Below are positions 47,716 to 56,200 of a stretch of DNA of 64,000 bases, in pieces. Position 1 is the stretch's first letter; each line of letters opens with the position of its first letter. Both the position numbers and the translations under genes were made by a program. The notes beneath the pieces were generated by a model. The model saw nothing but the letters and a program-made list of their open reading frames with translations. It was not told the DNA's origin and ran no database searches. The DNA is from Desmospora activa DSM 45169 (lineage in GTDB: Bacteria > Bacillota > Bacilli > Thermoactinomycetales > DSM-45169): the NCBI RefSeq assembly GCF_003046315.1, contig NZ_PZZP01000001.1, positions 1,550,001 to 1,614,000 of the forward strand, read 5' to 3'.

Positions 47716-49005
47716 ATGACTCGTCCCATCTATATTCGCAACGCCGCAGAGTTGATCACGTTTGCCGGAAGTTCCCAATCTCCACTGACAGGAGCGGCTA
47801 TGGGGGAACTACATCCGATCGCCAACGGGAGCATCTGGATTGAGAACGGTGTGATCCAAGCCGTTGATCGCGATGAAGTAATCTGCAACCAATACCGGAA
47901 TCAATTAGGGGACGCCCTGATCATTGATGCAAGCGAAAAATTGGTAACCCCTGGATTGGTCGACCCCCATACACACCTCGTTTTTGCCGGCAGCCGTGAA
48001 GCGGAATTTGATATGCGGCTTAAAGGTCGATCCTACATGGATATCATGGAAGCTGGCGGCGGGATTCATGCCACCACCACCGCCACCCGTCAAGCATCCA
48101 AAGCGCAACTGATCGCAGAGAGCGCCCACCGCCTTGATCGCTTTTTGCTCCATGGCGTCACCACTGTCGAAGCCAAAAGCGGTTATGGCCTCAACCTGGA
48201 GCATGAACTGAAACAGCTGGAAGCGGCCCAGGAACTGAACGAAAAACACCCTGTCGACATCGTTTCTACCTTTATGGGTGCTCATGTCATCCCCGTCAAT
48301 CGACGGGAGAACCCGGATCACTTTGTAGACGAAGTGATCAACGAAATGATCCCAGAAGTAGCCCGACGCGGGCTGGCTCAATTTAATGATGTCTTCTGTG
48401 AACGAGGCGTCTTTACCCCTGAGCAGTCCCGGCGTATCTTGGAAGCGGGTGTGGTGCACGGTTTACTGCCCAAAATCCATGCAGATGAGATTGAACCCTA
48501 CGGCGGAGCAGAGTTAGCCGCCTCCCTTCAAGCCGTTTCCGCTGATCACCTGTTAAAAGCTTCTCATGCTGGAATTAAAGCGATGGCTACCGCTGGTGTG
48601 ATTGCCGTACTCCTTCCAGGTACCGCTTTCTTTCTAATGACTGCCGCCGCCGACGGACGGCGTATGATTGACGCTGGTGTGCCGGTAGCCTTATCCACCG
48701 ATTGTAACCCCGGCTCTTCGCCTACTGTCTCTCTTCCCTTCATTATGAACCTCGGCTGTTTGTGGATGGGAATGACTCCTGCCGAGGTGTTAGCCGCAAC
48801 CACCATCAATGCCGCTCACGCCATTCGGTGTGCCGATCGGATCGGTAGCTTAGAAGTGGGCAAACAAGCGGATCTCGTCATTCATAATGTCAGCGATCAT
48901 CGCGGATTGCAGTACCATTTCGGCAGCAATCACACCCATACCGTCGTCAAAAACGGGAAAATCGTAGTGGAGGCCGGTTCCCTCGTCTCCTCGTTGCCGC
49001 TTTAA
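47716..49005 (+). CDS. hutI: Imidazolonepropionase
   Basis: Zinc or iron amidohydrolase that opens imidazolone propionate to N-formiminoglutamate. The 429 residues contain the metal-binding VDPHTHLVFAGSREAEFDMR, YMDIMEAGGGIHATTTATR, TVEAKSGYGLNLEHELK, LPKIHADEIEPYGGAELA and STDCNPGSSPTVSLPFIMNLG. AGAAAGGAT precedes the ATG. It starts 32 bases after hutU. Confidence 0.97.
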   Translation: MTRPIYIRNAAELITFAGSSQSPLTGAAMGELHPIANGSIWIENGVIQAVDRDEVICNQYRNQLGDALIIDASEKLVTPGLVDPHTHLVFAGSREAEFDMRLKGRSYMDIMEAGGGIHATTTATRQASKAQLIAESAHRLDRFLLHGVTTVEAKSGYGLNLEHELKQLEAAQELNEKHPVDIVSTFMGAHVIPVNRRENPDHFVDEVINEMIPEVARRGLAQFNDVFCERGVFTPEQSRRILEAGVVHGLLPKIHADEIEPYGGAELAASLQAVSADHLLKASHAGIKAMATAGVIAVLLPGTAFFLMTAAADGRRMIDAGVPVALSTDCNPGSSPTVSLPFIMNLGCLWMGMTPAEVLAATTINAAHAIRCADRIGSLEVGKQADLVIHNVSDHRGLQYHFGSNHTHTVVKNGKIVVEAGSLVSSLPL

Positions 49006-49033
49006 GACCCGTAAAACAAAAGGAGGCACCACT

Positions 49034-50026
49034 ATGTACCCCTACCCCATGATTCAACCACCCACTTTTCACTGGGATCGATCTTTTTCAGTTGAGGAGC
49101 CCAAGGTGCATCAATGGATCCAAACACTAGACCCTCATCATATCACCATCATCGATTGGGATTCCTGGGATGTCACGATATTGGGTGTTCCGTTATCCCG
49201 TTCTTCCATCAGCACTTCCGCCGCAAGTGAAAACCCGGACGCCATGCGAAGAGCGTGGCGTTCCTTTGTCCCGTATCACTTGGAAGAGGGAGTCGATCTG
49301 ACCCCTCTTCGCGTGCTCGATCTGGGCGATGTGCGCCAACACGTGACCGATATCGCCCAATGCCATCGCAATATTCGCGACACAGTAGCAGCGATGCGCC
49401 GCTATCACCCGCACACGTTTCCACTGTTGCTGGGAGGAGACCACTCCATAACCGCTATGGCCCTCAAAGGATGGAAGGAGGCGCATCCGACACAGCGAGT
49501 AGGCATCCTACAATTAGATACCCACTTTGATCTGCGCCCCCTGGATGATAACGGCCCCAGCAACGGCACACCCATCCGCAACCTGATCGAAAACGGCACA
49601 ATCCATGGCCATGATGTGGTGAACATTGGTCTACACGGTTTCTTCAACGCCCGTTCACTAAGGGAGTATGCCGATCAGGTTGGCTTAACATGGATCACCC
49701 TAAAACAAGCGCGCCAGCAGGGAGTAGCAGCATCCGTACAACAAGAGCTGGATGCTTTGGCACAACAAGTAGACACCATCCACTTCACTCTGGATATGGA
49801 TGTATTGGATATCGCCTATGCCCCCGGTGTCCCCGCCGCCACACCGGGAGGCATGCGCACTGATGAGCTGTTTGACGCCTGCTTGATCGCCGGACGTCAT
49901 CCCGCAGTGAGCAGCATGGACTTGGTCTGCCTCGACCCTCATCGCGATCTTGCCGGAGCCACCGTAAAAGCCGGAGTCCATGCCATGCTGTCATTTTTGA
50001 CTGGATACGTACAACGGCAAAATTAA
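49034..50026 (+). CDS. hutG: Formimidoylglutamase
   Basis: Arginase-superfamily manganese enzyme that hydrolyses N-formiminoglutamate to glutamate and formamide. Mn-binding motifs are LLLGGDHSITAMAL, LQLDTHFDLRPLDD and FTLDMDVLDIAYAPGVPAATPGG. The 330 residues are near the usual length. The ATG follows AGGAGGCACC. It closes the hut operon with 28 bases to hutI; the product glutamate feeds central metabolism. Confidence 0.95.
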   Translation: MYPYPMIQPPTFHWDRSFSVEEPKVHQWIQTLDPHHITIIDWDSWDVTILGVPLSRSSISTSAASENPDAMRRAWRSFVPYHLEEGVDLTPLRVLDLGDVRQHVTDIAQCHRNIRDTVAAMRRYHPHTFPLLLGGDHSITAMALKGWKEAHPTQRVGILQLDTHFDLRPLDDNGPSNGTPIRNLIENGTIHGHDVVNIGLHGFFNARSLREYADQVGLTWITLKQARQQGVAASVQQELDALAQQVDTIHFTLDMDVLDIAYAPGVPAATPGGMRTDELFDACLIAGRHPAVSSMDLVCLDPHRDLAGATVKAGVHAMLSFLTGYVQRQN

Positions 50027-50042
50027 TCTTCAATACATCAAC

Positions 50043-50066
50043 GAGGGAGGACAATTGTCCTCCCTC
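50043..50066 (+). terminator. Palindrome after hutG
   Basis: A perfect 24-base palindrome (GAGGGAGGACAA plus its complement) 17 bases past the stop. No T run follows, so it may be a weak terminator or an mRNA-stabilising stem. Confidence 0.55.
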
Positions 50067-50184
50067 AAGGCTATTAACAGAGCCAATCACCGAACAGTCG
50101 GGGTAGTTATCCATCTTCGTTCCATGCACTCCCAAGCACAAGTCTCACCTCGGTCGCTTTGCGTGGACAGAGTCGCTCACCGGA

Positions 50185-50673
50185 TTAAAGTAAACTCCAT
50201 TGCTGGACCATTTCCCACACGGATCTTGAAGCAGTTTCAGACGGCCGCAACTGAATATACAAAATCGCCGCAAAGACCAACCCTAACCCCAGTACCTGCC
50301 ACCAAGCGGGTCGGAAAGCCAGCCACCATACTTCCAGCAGTGCTACTTGGATTAGGACTAGGTTGTTGAGCACACTACTTTCATACGCTTTCAACCAACG
50401 TTGGCTCCATGTCCATAAAAAATAGGCGATGGCTCCATTGACCACGCCCAGCCACAACACGATTCCCACCAATGGAAGTGTCAGGACTGGCAATCCTTCC
50501 ACCCGCCATCCGATCACCATACCCAATGTGACGGCAGCAACCAAATAGCGCAATCCTGCCAGCCAAAACGGTCCAATCCCCTCAGCAAAAGCAAATTGAT
50601 TCAAAATATACGACGACGCCCACAAAAACGTAACCCCTGCACCAACACCCACCGCCATCCACCGTCGCTTCAC
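50185..50673 (-). CDS. Half-size EamA/DMT transporter, possibly a remnant
   Basis: A 162-residue frame from GTG (50673, behind GGGAGTGAG) with about five hydrophobic segments. FLWASSYILNQFAFAEGIGP is the EamA start. GVVNGAIAYFLWTWSQRWLK followed by AYESSVLNNLVLIQVALLEVW and the final VLGLGLVFAAILYIQL match the end of an EamA unit. Full-size members have two EamA repeats and about 300 residues. Here the second repeat is missing, so it either works as a dimer of single units or is a shortened gene. Substrate unknown. Confidence 0.7.
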   Translation of the reverse strand: MKRRWMAVGVGAGVTFLWASSYILNQFAFAEGIGPFWLAGLRYLVAAVTLGMVIGWRVEGLPVLTLPLVGIVLWLGVVNGAIAYFLWTWSQRWLKAYESSVLNNLVLIQVALLEVWWLAFRPAWWQVLGLGLVFAAILYIQLRPSETASRSVWEMVQQWSLL

Positions 50674-50870
50674 GCACTCACTCCCATTTCGGCTAAAAGT
50701 TTAACCTTTAATTATACGATGGGAGGTGGGAAAAGTAAAGATTTTTTATTTTGTGTGGGGCCGAAGAGATCGGGGAAAGTAAAAAAGTCTCCGTATAAAA
50801 CCGCTGTTTCCAGGGTCGGATTTACTAACATCCTCTTACTAAACGAAATTTCCCAGATAGGGACTATCCT

Positions 50871-51791
50871 CTATGTCTCTCTCGTTTTAAAAACCGTATC
50901 CAAGAACGGCATAATCTCCCTTACAACAACTGCAGGTTGTTCTTCCGGAACATAATGACCGCAATTCGCGATTTCTCTCCCCGTGACCGTTGTTGCTACT
51001 TGATTCCATATATCAAGAACAGGCTGTTCCGCTAAATTACCATCCTTCCCCCATAGCAACAAGCAGGGCGTGTCCATTTTTCGATTCGCTTCTTTTTCCA
51101 TTCGGTATCGAGGCAAATCAATCTCATGAGTTGCACGGTAATCGTTCAATGCCGCCTGGTAACTGCCCGGCTGCTTCCAAATGCGCACGTATTCATCCCA
51201 AGCTCCATCCGCTTTTAATCGTTCAAGCAAATGAGGGGCCCGTCTAAATAAAAACGAAAGATAACTCTCCTCCCGACCTGCAATCAGCTCTTCCGGCAAC
51301 TCAGGTACAATTTGAAAAACCCAATGCCAATACTTTTTCGCCGCCTCAGAGGTAGATAGGTGGTCATATACATATTCCAACGGAAGAATATCGATCAAAC
51401 CGAGACCGACAACATGATCGGGGTAATCCAACGCAAACCTTCTTGCCACCCTTGCACCGCGGTCATGCCCCACCAACGCCACTTTTGCCAATTGTAAATG
51501 CTTCATCAATACATAGATATCTCTAGCCATATTGGCTTTATCATAACCTGCCATTCCCTCTGGCTTATCGGAATCTCCATACCCTCTCAAATCGACGGCT
51601 ATCACATGATAGCGCTTTAACAAGTCGAAAATAACATAGCGCCATATCACCCAGCTTTGCGGAAATCCATGTAATAGGATGACGGTCTCTGTATGGTGTT
51701 CCCCACCCTCGACAAAGTGTAATTGAATATTATTTACCTTCGCATGACAATGCTTAAGTCCACATGCTCGAAAATCCTTCCAAGCATCCAT
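50871..51791 (-). CDS. Alpha/beta hydrolase, haloacetate dehalogenase/epoxide hydrolase type
   Basis: The 306 residues have the oxyanion-hole motif LLHGFPQSWVIWR, the nucleophile aspartate in VALVGHDRGARVARRFALDYP, and the catalytic histidine in NCGHYVPEEQPAVV. RGYGDSDKPEG is typical of dehalogenases and epoxide hydrolases. A cap domain lies at about 145-225. An Asp nucleophile rather than Ser excludes simple esterases. The actual substrate cannot be inferred. The ATG follows GAGGGGGGAATAGG. Confidence 0.88.
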   Translation of the reverse strand: MDAWKDFRACGLKHCHAKVNNIQLHFVEGGEHHTETVILLHGFPQSWVIWRYVIFDLLKRYHVIAVDLRGYGDSDKPEGMAGYDKANMARDIYVLMKHLQLAKVALVGHDRGARVARRFALDYPDHVVGLGLIDILPLEYVYDHLSTSEAAKKYWHWVFQIVPELPEELIAGREESYLSFLFRRAPHLLERLKADGAWDEYVRIWKQPGSYQAALNDYRATHEIDLPRYRMEKEANRKMDTPCLLLWGKDGNLAEQPVLDIWNQVATTVTGREIANCGHYVPEEQPAVVVREIMPFLDTVFKTRET

Positions 51792-51828
51792 CCTATTCCC
51801 CCCTCACTAGCCTTACTACTTGATTGTA

Positions 51829-52041
51829 AGCTCTTACCGGGCTCGGGATGGCGATTATCCCAAAGTCGCTGGCGCTACAACAGATCGCTGAGGAAAATTG
51901 GTGATGCACCCTTTACCAGCAACAAACCAAACGGTTGATTTTTTCTTTATTCATCGCAAAGATGTCTATCTTGACCAAGCGTATCAAGCATTTCTACGTT
52001 TGTTACAGGAACAATATGGAGAAGAAAAGATACCGGAATAG
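51829..52041 (+). pseudogene. LysR-family regulator remnant (C-terminal end, frameshifted)
   Basis: The first part reads ALTGLGMAIIPKSLALQQIA in one frame and ends at a stop after EENW. The second part, from about 51901, reads VMHPLPATNQTVDFFFIHRK then DVYLDQAYQAFLRLLQEQYG in the next frame. Together they look like the last 65 residues of a LysR-type effector-binding domain (the GLGxAIIP turn and a final ay-aFl-l helix). The DNA-binding part is absent. It is a decayed gene next to the alpha/beta hydrolase, which it may once have regulated. Confidence 0.65.
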
Positions 52042-52139
52042 CGAGGGGGGATTTCCCCTCCCGTGTTTGAGTTTTTTATCCCCTCGCAGATACGAGAGGG
52101 TTTCATGATTGTTCAGACAAATGCTTTCCGTCTGTATCA

Positions 52140-53330
52140 CTACGCACTCGCTGGCCTTCGATACGCCACCTTCCCGCGGCATATCGTAAGAACAATCTCA
52201 CCATTCGCTCCCCATACTGCCAGGTCCGCATCCTTTCCTACGGCGATACTTCCCTTGCGGTCGCTGATCCCCAGTTCCCGCGCGGCATTCAAAGCCGTCA
52301 TCCGGGCGATCTCATCCCAGCTGCAAGCCGCCACCCGCTGCATCCGCAGCGCTCCTTCGTGCATGGGTAAGATGCTTCCAGCCAGTGTTCCGTCTGACAG
52401 GCGTGCTTCTCTTCCCCCCACTGTCACCCTTTGTCCTCCTAAGTCATATGTACCGTCATGCAGACATTTGGCCCGCATCGCATCCGTAATCAACACCAGG
52501 CGCTCCGGCCCAACCTGCTTATAAGTGAGGAGGAGCGAATCCTCGCTGGAATGGATGCCGTCGGGGATGATTTCTACACCCAACTCCTCCCGCAACCAAG
52601 CCGCCCCCACGACACCGGGATCACGGTGATGAAAACCGCGCATGCCGTTAAACAGATGGGTGATATGAGAAGCTCCTGCTTCAATCGCCTCTACTACCTG
52701 GACATAAGAAGCATCCGAATGACCGATGGAGGCAATCACTCCGGTACCTCTCAAATGAGCAATCAGCTCCATCCCTCCCGGCTCCTCCGGTGCCAGCGTT
52801 ACCAGACGGATATGATTACCACTCAGCGCTTGCCATCGCCGAAACAACTCCACATCAGGAGGGTGGATGTGCTCCAACGGTTGAGCCCCTGCCCGTTTTG
52901 CCGATATAAAGGGTCCTTCCAAATGAATACCCAGACATTCCGCCCCACCGGAAACCACACCAGCCTCCATCCATGCCCCCGCTACCTGCAATGCCTGTTC
53001 GATTGCCGCTGGCGCCTGTGTCATCGTCGTAGCCAAAAAGGCTGTCGAACCTTCCCGCGGCAAAGCACGGGCAATCCGTTCCAGCGATTCCTCGGAAGCA
53101 TCCATGGTATCGGCTCCATCTGCCCCATGAATATGTACATCGATCATACCGGGCAAGATCCAGCATCCCGGTGGGAGTGTAATCGTCTCATCTCCGTCTT
53201 TTTGCACCCCTTCCTCCCATTTACCGAAGGAAACGATTTTCCCCGCCTCAATCTGGATATAACCTTTTTCGATGGAACCCGCTTCCGTCACCACGGTTCC
53301 ACCGATGATTGTTAGTCGATCCTCACTCAT
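52140..53330 (-). CDS. nagA: N-acetylglucosamine-6-phosphate deacetylase
   Basis: Removes acetate from GlcNAc-6-P in amino-sugar use and cell-wall recycling. The 396 residues show the amidohydrolase metal motifs LPGMIDVHIHGADGADTMDA, LGIHLEGPFISAKRAGAQP, SIGHSDASYVQV, HLFNGMRGFHHRDPGVVGA, and LITDAMRA. An ATG three bases upstream is equally possible. nagB and a NagR regulator are not adjacent. Confidence 0.95.
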   Translation of the reverse strand: MSEDRLTIIGGTVVTEAGSIEKGYIQIEAGKIVSFGKWEEGVQKDGDETITLPPGCWILPGMIDVHIHGADGADTMDASEESLERIARALPREGSTAFLATTMTQAPAAIEQALQVAGAWMEAGVVSGGAECLGIHLEGPFISAKRAGAQPLEHIHPPDVELFRRWQALSGNHIRLVTLAPEEPGGMELIAHLRGTGVIASIGHSDASYVQVVEAIEAGASHITHLFNGMRGFHHRDPGVVGAAWLREELGVEIIPDGIHSSEDSLLLTYKQVGPERLVLITDAMRAKCLHDGTYDLGGQRVTVGGREARLSDGTLAGSILPMHEGALRMQRVAACSWDEIARMTALNAARELGISDRKGSIAVGKDADLAVWGANGEIVLTICRGKVAYRRPASA

Positions 53331-53410
53331 CATTCCTCACCACCCTTTTAATTTCCCCCGTTACACTCTCCATATGTTGTAGTTTACCAAACTGTAGATG
53401 CTTTTCCTCC

Positions 53411-53443
53411 AAAAAATACACCCCCAAGAAATTGGAGGTGTAT
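53411..53443 (-). terminator. Terminator of the CAP-domain gene
   Basis: Hairpin ATACACCTCCAA/TTGGGGGTGTAT on the minus strand, then TTTTTTGG. It lies 25 bases past the stop. Confidence 0.85.
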
Positions 53444-53467
53444 GCCATCTTATAGGATTGAGATCCG

Positions 53468-54241
53468 TTACCGTTGTATAAACATCTGCGTCCAGTAGTG
53501 ACCATAGCTACCACCCTTGGCATATCCCACTCCAATCGTATCCAGATCGGGGTTTAAGATATTTGCACGGTGACCGTCACTGTTCATCCAACCATCAACC
53601 ACTTGTTTCGCCGATGTTTGACCGGCGGCGATGTTTTCAGCGGCGGATCGATAAGAAATCCCATATGCTTTCATCATGTCAAAGGGTGAACCATAACGGG
53701 GAGAATCATGGGAAAAATAATGATTGTCAATCATATCCTGCGATTTATCTCGAGCCACTTTGGAAAGCTTCGCATCCGCTTGCAGCGGTTTCAGCCCCCG
53801 TTGCTCCCGTTCTTGGTTGACCAGCTTCACCACTTCCACCTCAATCGGTTGAATGTCGGACACCTTCGATTCAACAGAGGATCCGCTCTCATTCTCCGAC
53901 GGAGTAGCGGCTTTTTCACTGCCGGAAGCAGGTTTTGATTGAGAATTTCCTTCGGCGGAGGGTTGTTGTTTCGGTTTCGCTGGCTTTTCTTTTGCAGGAG
54001 ATTCCTCTGGCTTCGCCGTCTGGTTTGTCTCTGCTTGCGCCAACTCCTTCAATAAAGAGGCCCATTGGCTATCCTCAATCTGAATCCACTGGGTTTGAAT
54101 GTCAAATAGTGATTGGGAGAGCCAGCTCTCAATCCCGCCCTGCTCCTTCTGTGTTGCCGCTTCTGTTTGACTGGAAAAACCGAGCGTCAAAAGCCCGATT
54201 AAGGCAATAGCTGTTACAGCTTTTTTCCAATATAATTTCAT
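53468..54241 (-). CDS. Secreted CAP/SCP-domain protein (YkwD-like)
   Basis: The 257 residues begin with a signal peptide (MKLYWKKAVTAIALIGLLTL, then GFSSQTEAA) and an Ala-Ser-Pro-Lys-rich linker (about 75-125). The C-terminal CAP domain has LVNQEREQRGLKPLQADAKL, MIDNHYFSHDSPRYGSPFDM, AAENIAAGQTSAKQVVDGWM, NSDGHRANILNPDLDTIGVG and YGHYWTQMFIQ. Bacillota homologues such as YkwD are often spore- or envelope-associated. ATG at 54241 behind GGAGAGGAG was chosen because it starts a proper signal peptide. Confidence 0.92.
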   Translation of the reverse strand: MKLYWKKAVTAIALIGLLTLGFSSQTEAATQKEQGGIESWLSQSLFDIQTQWIQIEDSQWASLLKELAQAETNQTAKPEESPAKEKPAKPKQQPSAEGNSQSKPASGSEKAATPSENESGSSVESKVSDIQPIEVEVVKLVNQEREQRGLKPLQADAKLSKVARDKSQDMIDNHYFSHDSPRYGSPFDMMKAYGISYRSAAENIAAGQTSAKQVVDGWMNSDGHRANILNPDLDTIGVGYAKGGSYGHYWTQMFIQR

Positions 54242-54345
54242 CTCTTCACTCCTCTCCGTAATCAATCCCCTATAATCGTCAACGAATCGGATACAGAGAA
54301 GGTTTCTACCAATGTTATCCTGATCGATACAAGTACACGATGATG

Positions 54346-54522
54346 TCAGCGATGTCTGTTATCGTTTTCCTGCTTCCTTTCGGTAACAAAGCGATGCTTC
54401 TCCGTCCGTTCAAGCTGGACCATTTTTGAATCATGAATTGTAATCAGCAAAGAGCCGTACTCCAATCCTTTTAACGCTTCCAATATGCGATAAACCTTGG
54501 GATCATGAGTGGGGTTGTCCAT
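54346..54522 (-). CDS. yezD: YezD-family small protein (DUF2292)
   Basis: A 58-residue protein, one base past the stop of the HPr-like gene. MDNPTHDPKVYRILEALKGL then EYGSLLITIHDSKMVQLERT then EKHRF is the compact DUF2292 pattern (a helix, then a YGS-beta-hairpin and an ERTEKxR end). B. subtilis YezD is uncharacterised. GGGAGG lies 9 bases from the ATG. The last 13 residues are charged and not conserved. Confidence 0.8.
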   Translation of the reverse strand: MDNPTHDPKVYRILEALKGLEYGSLLITIHDSKMVQLERTEKHRFVTERKQENDNRHR

Positions 54523-54523
54523 A

Positions 54524-54835
54524 CTAGAGTACCTCCCTCTTTACTGATTTCCATGAGATAGCGTTCCAATCTGACGCTTCCACCGGTTCAAAAAAAGCAG
54601 CCAACTGCTTAAACGCCACATCGCTATCGGTTCCGTCAATGATCAGCAGGAACGATTCCCTTTTCTCCCTTTGATGAAAAAATGGAATCAGCCCTAACAC
54701 ACCTTTCCCGTTGGTGGAGTAGTTGTCATCCGTCAACATCACATCACTCTGATACAAGCGGGCCACTTGTACAAAATCGATAATTTGTCGTAGAGCAAAA
54801 CCTTCAGTCACTTGCACCCTGCCCATCCGTTTCAT
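54524..54835 (-). CDS. HPr-like protein lacking the phosphorylation sites
   Basis: The 103 residues align with PTS phosphocarrier HPr: RVQVTEGFALRQIIDFVQVA, RLYQSDVMLTDDNYSTNGKG, VLGLIPFF, and SFLLIIDGTDSDVAFKQLAAFFE. In true HPr the segment GIHARPA carries the catalytic His15; here it is GFALRQI. The regulatory Ser46 of KSIMGV is replaced as well (KGVLGL). So the fold is probably kept but phosphotransfer is not. ATG at 54835 follows GGGAGGG. It is first in an operon with yezD behind a promoter and structured leader. Confidence 0.8.
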   Translation of the reverse strand: MKRMGRVQVTEGFALRQIIDFVQVARLYQSDVMLTDDNYSTNGKGVLGLIPFFHQREKRESFLLIIDGTDSDVAFKQLAAFFEPVEASDWNAISWKSVKREVL

Positions 54836-55074
54836 GATTGACCCTCCCGATATTTAATCTGTTGAGGCAAAAGGGAAAATAAAAGCCCTCTATCCATCCC
54901 CTTGGATGAAAGAGGGCCTCCGTTGGTTCGGTCAGCCGAAAGTCGGATGTTCAAAAGGTGCCGGACATCGCCTTGATTGATGCCAAATAGATCCCATTTT
55001 CCAACACCCATAAAATTAAGTGGAATAGTAGGTTTTGTGCCTACCATTTTAAGATAAATCAAGGCTATTGTCAA
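54836..55074 (-). promoter_or_regulatory. Promoter, structured leader and terminator before the HPr-like gene
   Basis: Promoter TTGACA (55069-55074) and TAAAAT (55046-55051), 17 apart. A transcript of about 200 bases precedes the gene. It contains stem GTAGG...CCTAC, stem GATGT...ACATC, TTCGG-CTGA-CCGAA, and then a terminator with arms GCCCTCT/AGAGGGC and CATCC/GGATG (54880-54917) with TTTTATTTT. This is the layout of a riboswitch or attenuator; no known class was matched. A frame of 80 codons across it lacks a ribosome site. Confidence 0.65.
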
Positions 55075-55093
55075 GAGAAAACCGAAAGGGCGG

Positions 55094-56170
55094 TTAATCG
55101 ATTACAACCGGTTTGGAAGCCTGGAGTGAAGTTGAATTCCCATTTTTAATGGATTCTACATATAATGGGGAACACACATATCCTCCCTGTCCACGACTAA
55201 AACTAGAACGATGAAAATCGACTACGGTAAACATTCGCTGTAACCAACGATCCTTGCCGTCATAGCGAGGTGTAAACGTGGTTCGCGCATGAGCGACCAG
55301 GCGGTTATCCATAATCAGTAAATCGCCGGGATTGAGTTGAAAACCGATCCCCACATGCAATAATGCATTTCGCAATGTATCCAACGCCCATTTCGCTTCT
55401 CGGTTGACTGCCTCCATGGAGCTAAAGTGAACACACATCTGCGGCTCAAGCAGACTGCCGCTCAAGACTGGTAAAACAACGCTGTAATCCTCCCCCGTGA
55501 TATTGAAGGAAGAAGAGGGGGATAAGCGATAAAGCGGCTGCCGCAATAGAGTAAGAGCGGTACTGGGAATGGTGTGCAACACTTCCCGAACGGATGCGGT
55601 CAGAGTCTGCGCAACTCTATCATGGTCAGCGCGCAAACCGATTAGAGACAGGTAATCCGGTTGATAGGGATGAAAACCATCCTCTGTATGATAATTGAGA
55701 TGGTTAGAGCTAGTATTTTCTTGCCTTTTTTCCTGTCCTTTTACCGGACAGACATTTTGAATCAACAAACCCGCTTTTTCATCCTCATAAGCGATCGGTT
55801 CGCCCAAGAACAGCAAAAACTGCAATAAACAATATTCACTGACAAAAGTGGATTTATCCGCAGGAAAGCCACCATCGGCCGGTGTTGCGGGCAATTCGGC
55901 ATCTGTAGGCAGGTTGCGGAACATGATCACTCCGTAACGGTTCGGTTCGCGGCGGAAACGGACCAGATGCTCGACTAAACGTGATGGAAGTTGTTGTGCC
56001 GCCACTTGAATTTGGGTTAACGTTTCATTCTCCATTCGCCGAACATCGAGTGCAGGGAGCGATTCAATGATGCGAGCCACTGCTTCCTTTTCTTCTTCTG
56101 TCAACGAGACAATGTAATTTTGCAGCCCTGACACTTCTTCCGCTTTTCGATACAAAATCTGATCAGCCAC
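55094..56170 (-). CDS. Fe(II)/2-oxoglutarate oxygenase, AsnO/VioC (clavaminate synthase-like) type
   Basis: The 358 residues match TauD/CAS-like hydroxylases of amino acids. The iron ligands are HTE (NYHTEDGFHPYQPDYL), with the Glu instead of Asp that marks the AsnO/VioC group, and the distal His in LVAHARTTFTP. The 2-oxoglutarate-binding Arg follows in RWLQRMF. Members hydroxylate free asparagine or arginine, often for nonribosomal peptides. The GTG start follows GAGGAGG. The window has an orphan Sfp enzyme but no synthetase, so a role in peptide synthesis is inference. Confidence 0.88.
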   Translation of the reverse strand: MADQILYRKAEEVSGLQNYIVSLTEEEKEAVARIIESLPALDVRRMENETLTQIQVAAQQLPSRLVEHLVRFRREPNRYGVIMFRNLPTDAELPATPADGGFPADKSTFVSEYCLLQFLLFLGEPIAYEDEKAGLLIQNVCPVKGQEKRQENTSSNHLNYHTEDGFHPYQPDYLSLIGLRADHDRVAQTLTASVREVLHTIPSTALTLLRQPLYRLSPSSSFNITGEDYSVVLPVLSGSLLEPQMCVHFSSMEAVNREAKWALDTLRNALLHVGIGFQLNPGDLLIMDNRLVAHARTTFTPRYDGKDRWLQRMFTVVDFHRSSFSRGQGGYVCSPLYVESIKNGNSTSLQASKPVVID

Positions 56171-56200
56171 AACGATAAACCTCCTCTAGATTAAAACTGT

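Noticed and set aside
54880-55040. SAM (S-box) riboswitch before the HPr-like gene
   Set aside because: The conserved GATGAAGCC...GGCAACC core is absent.
54832-55074. 80-codon minus-strand frame before the HPr-like gene
   Set aside because: It coincides with a promoter, stem-forming leader and terminator, begins at the -35 element, and has no ribosome site or family resemblance.
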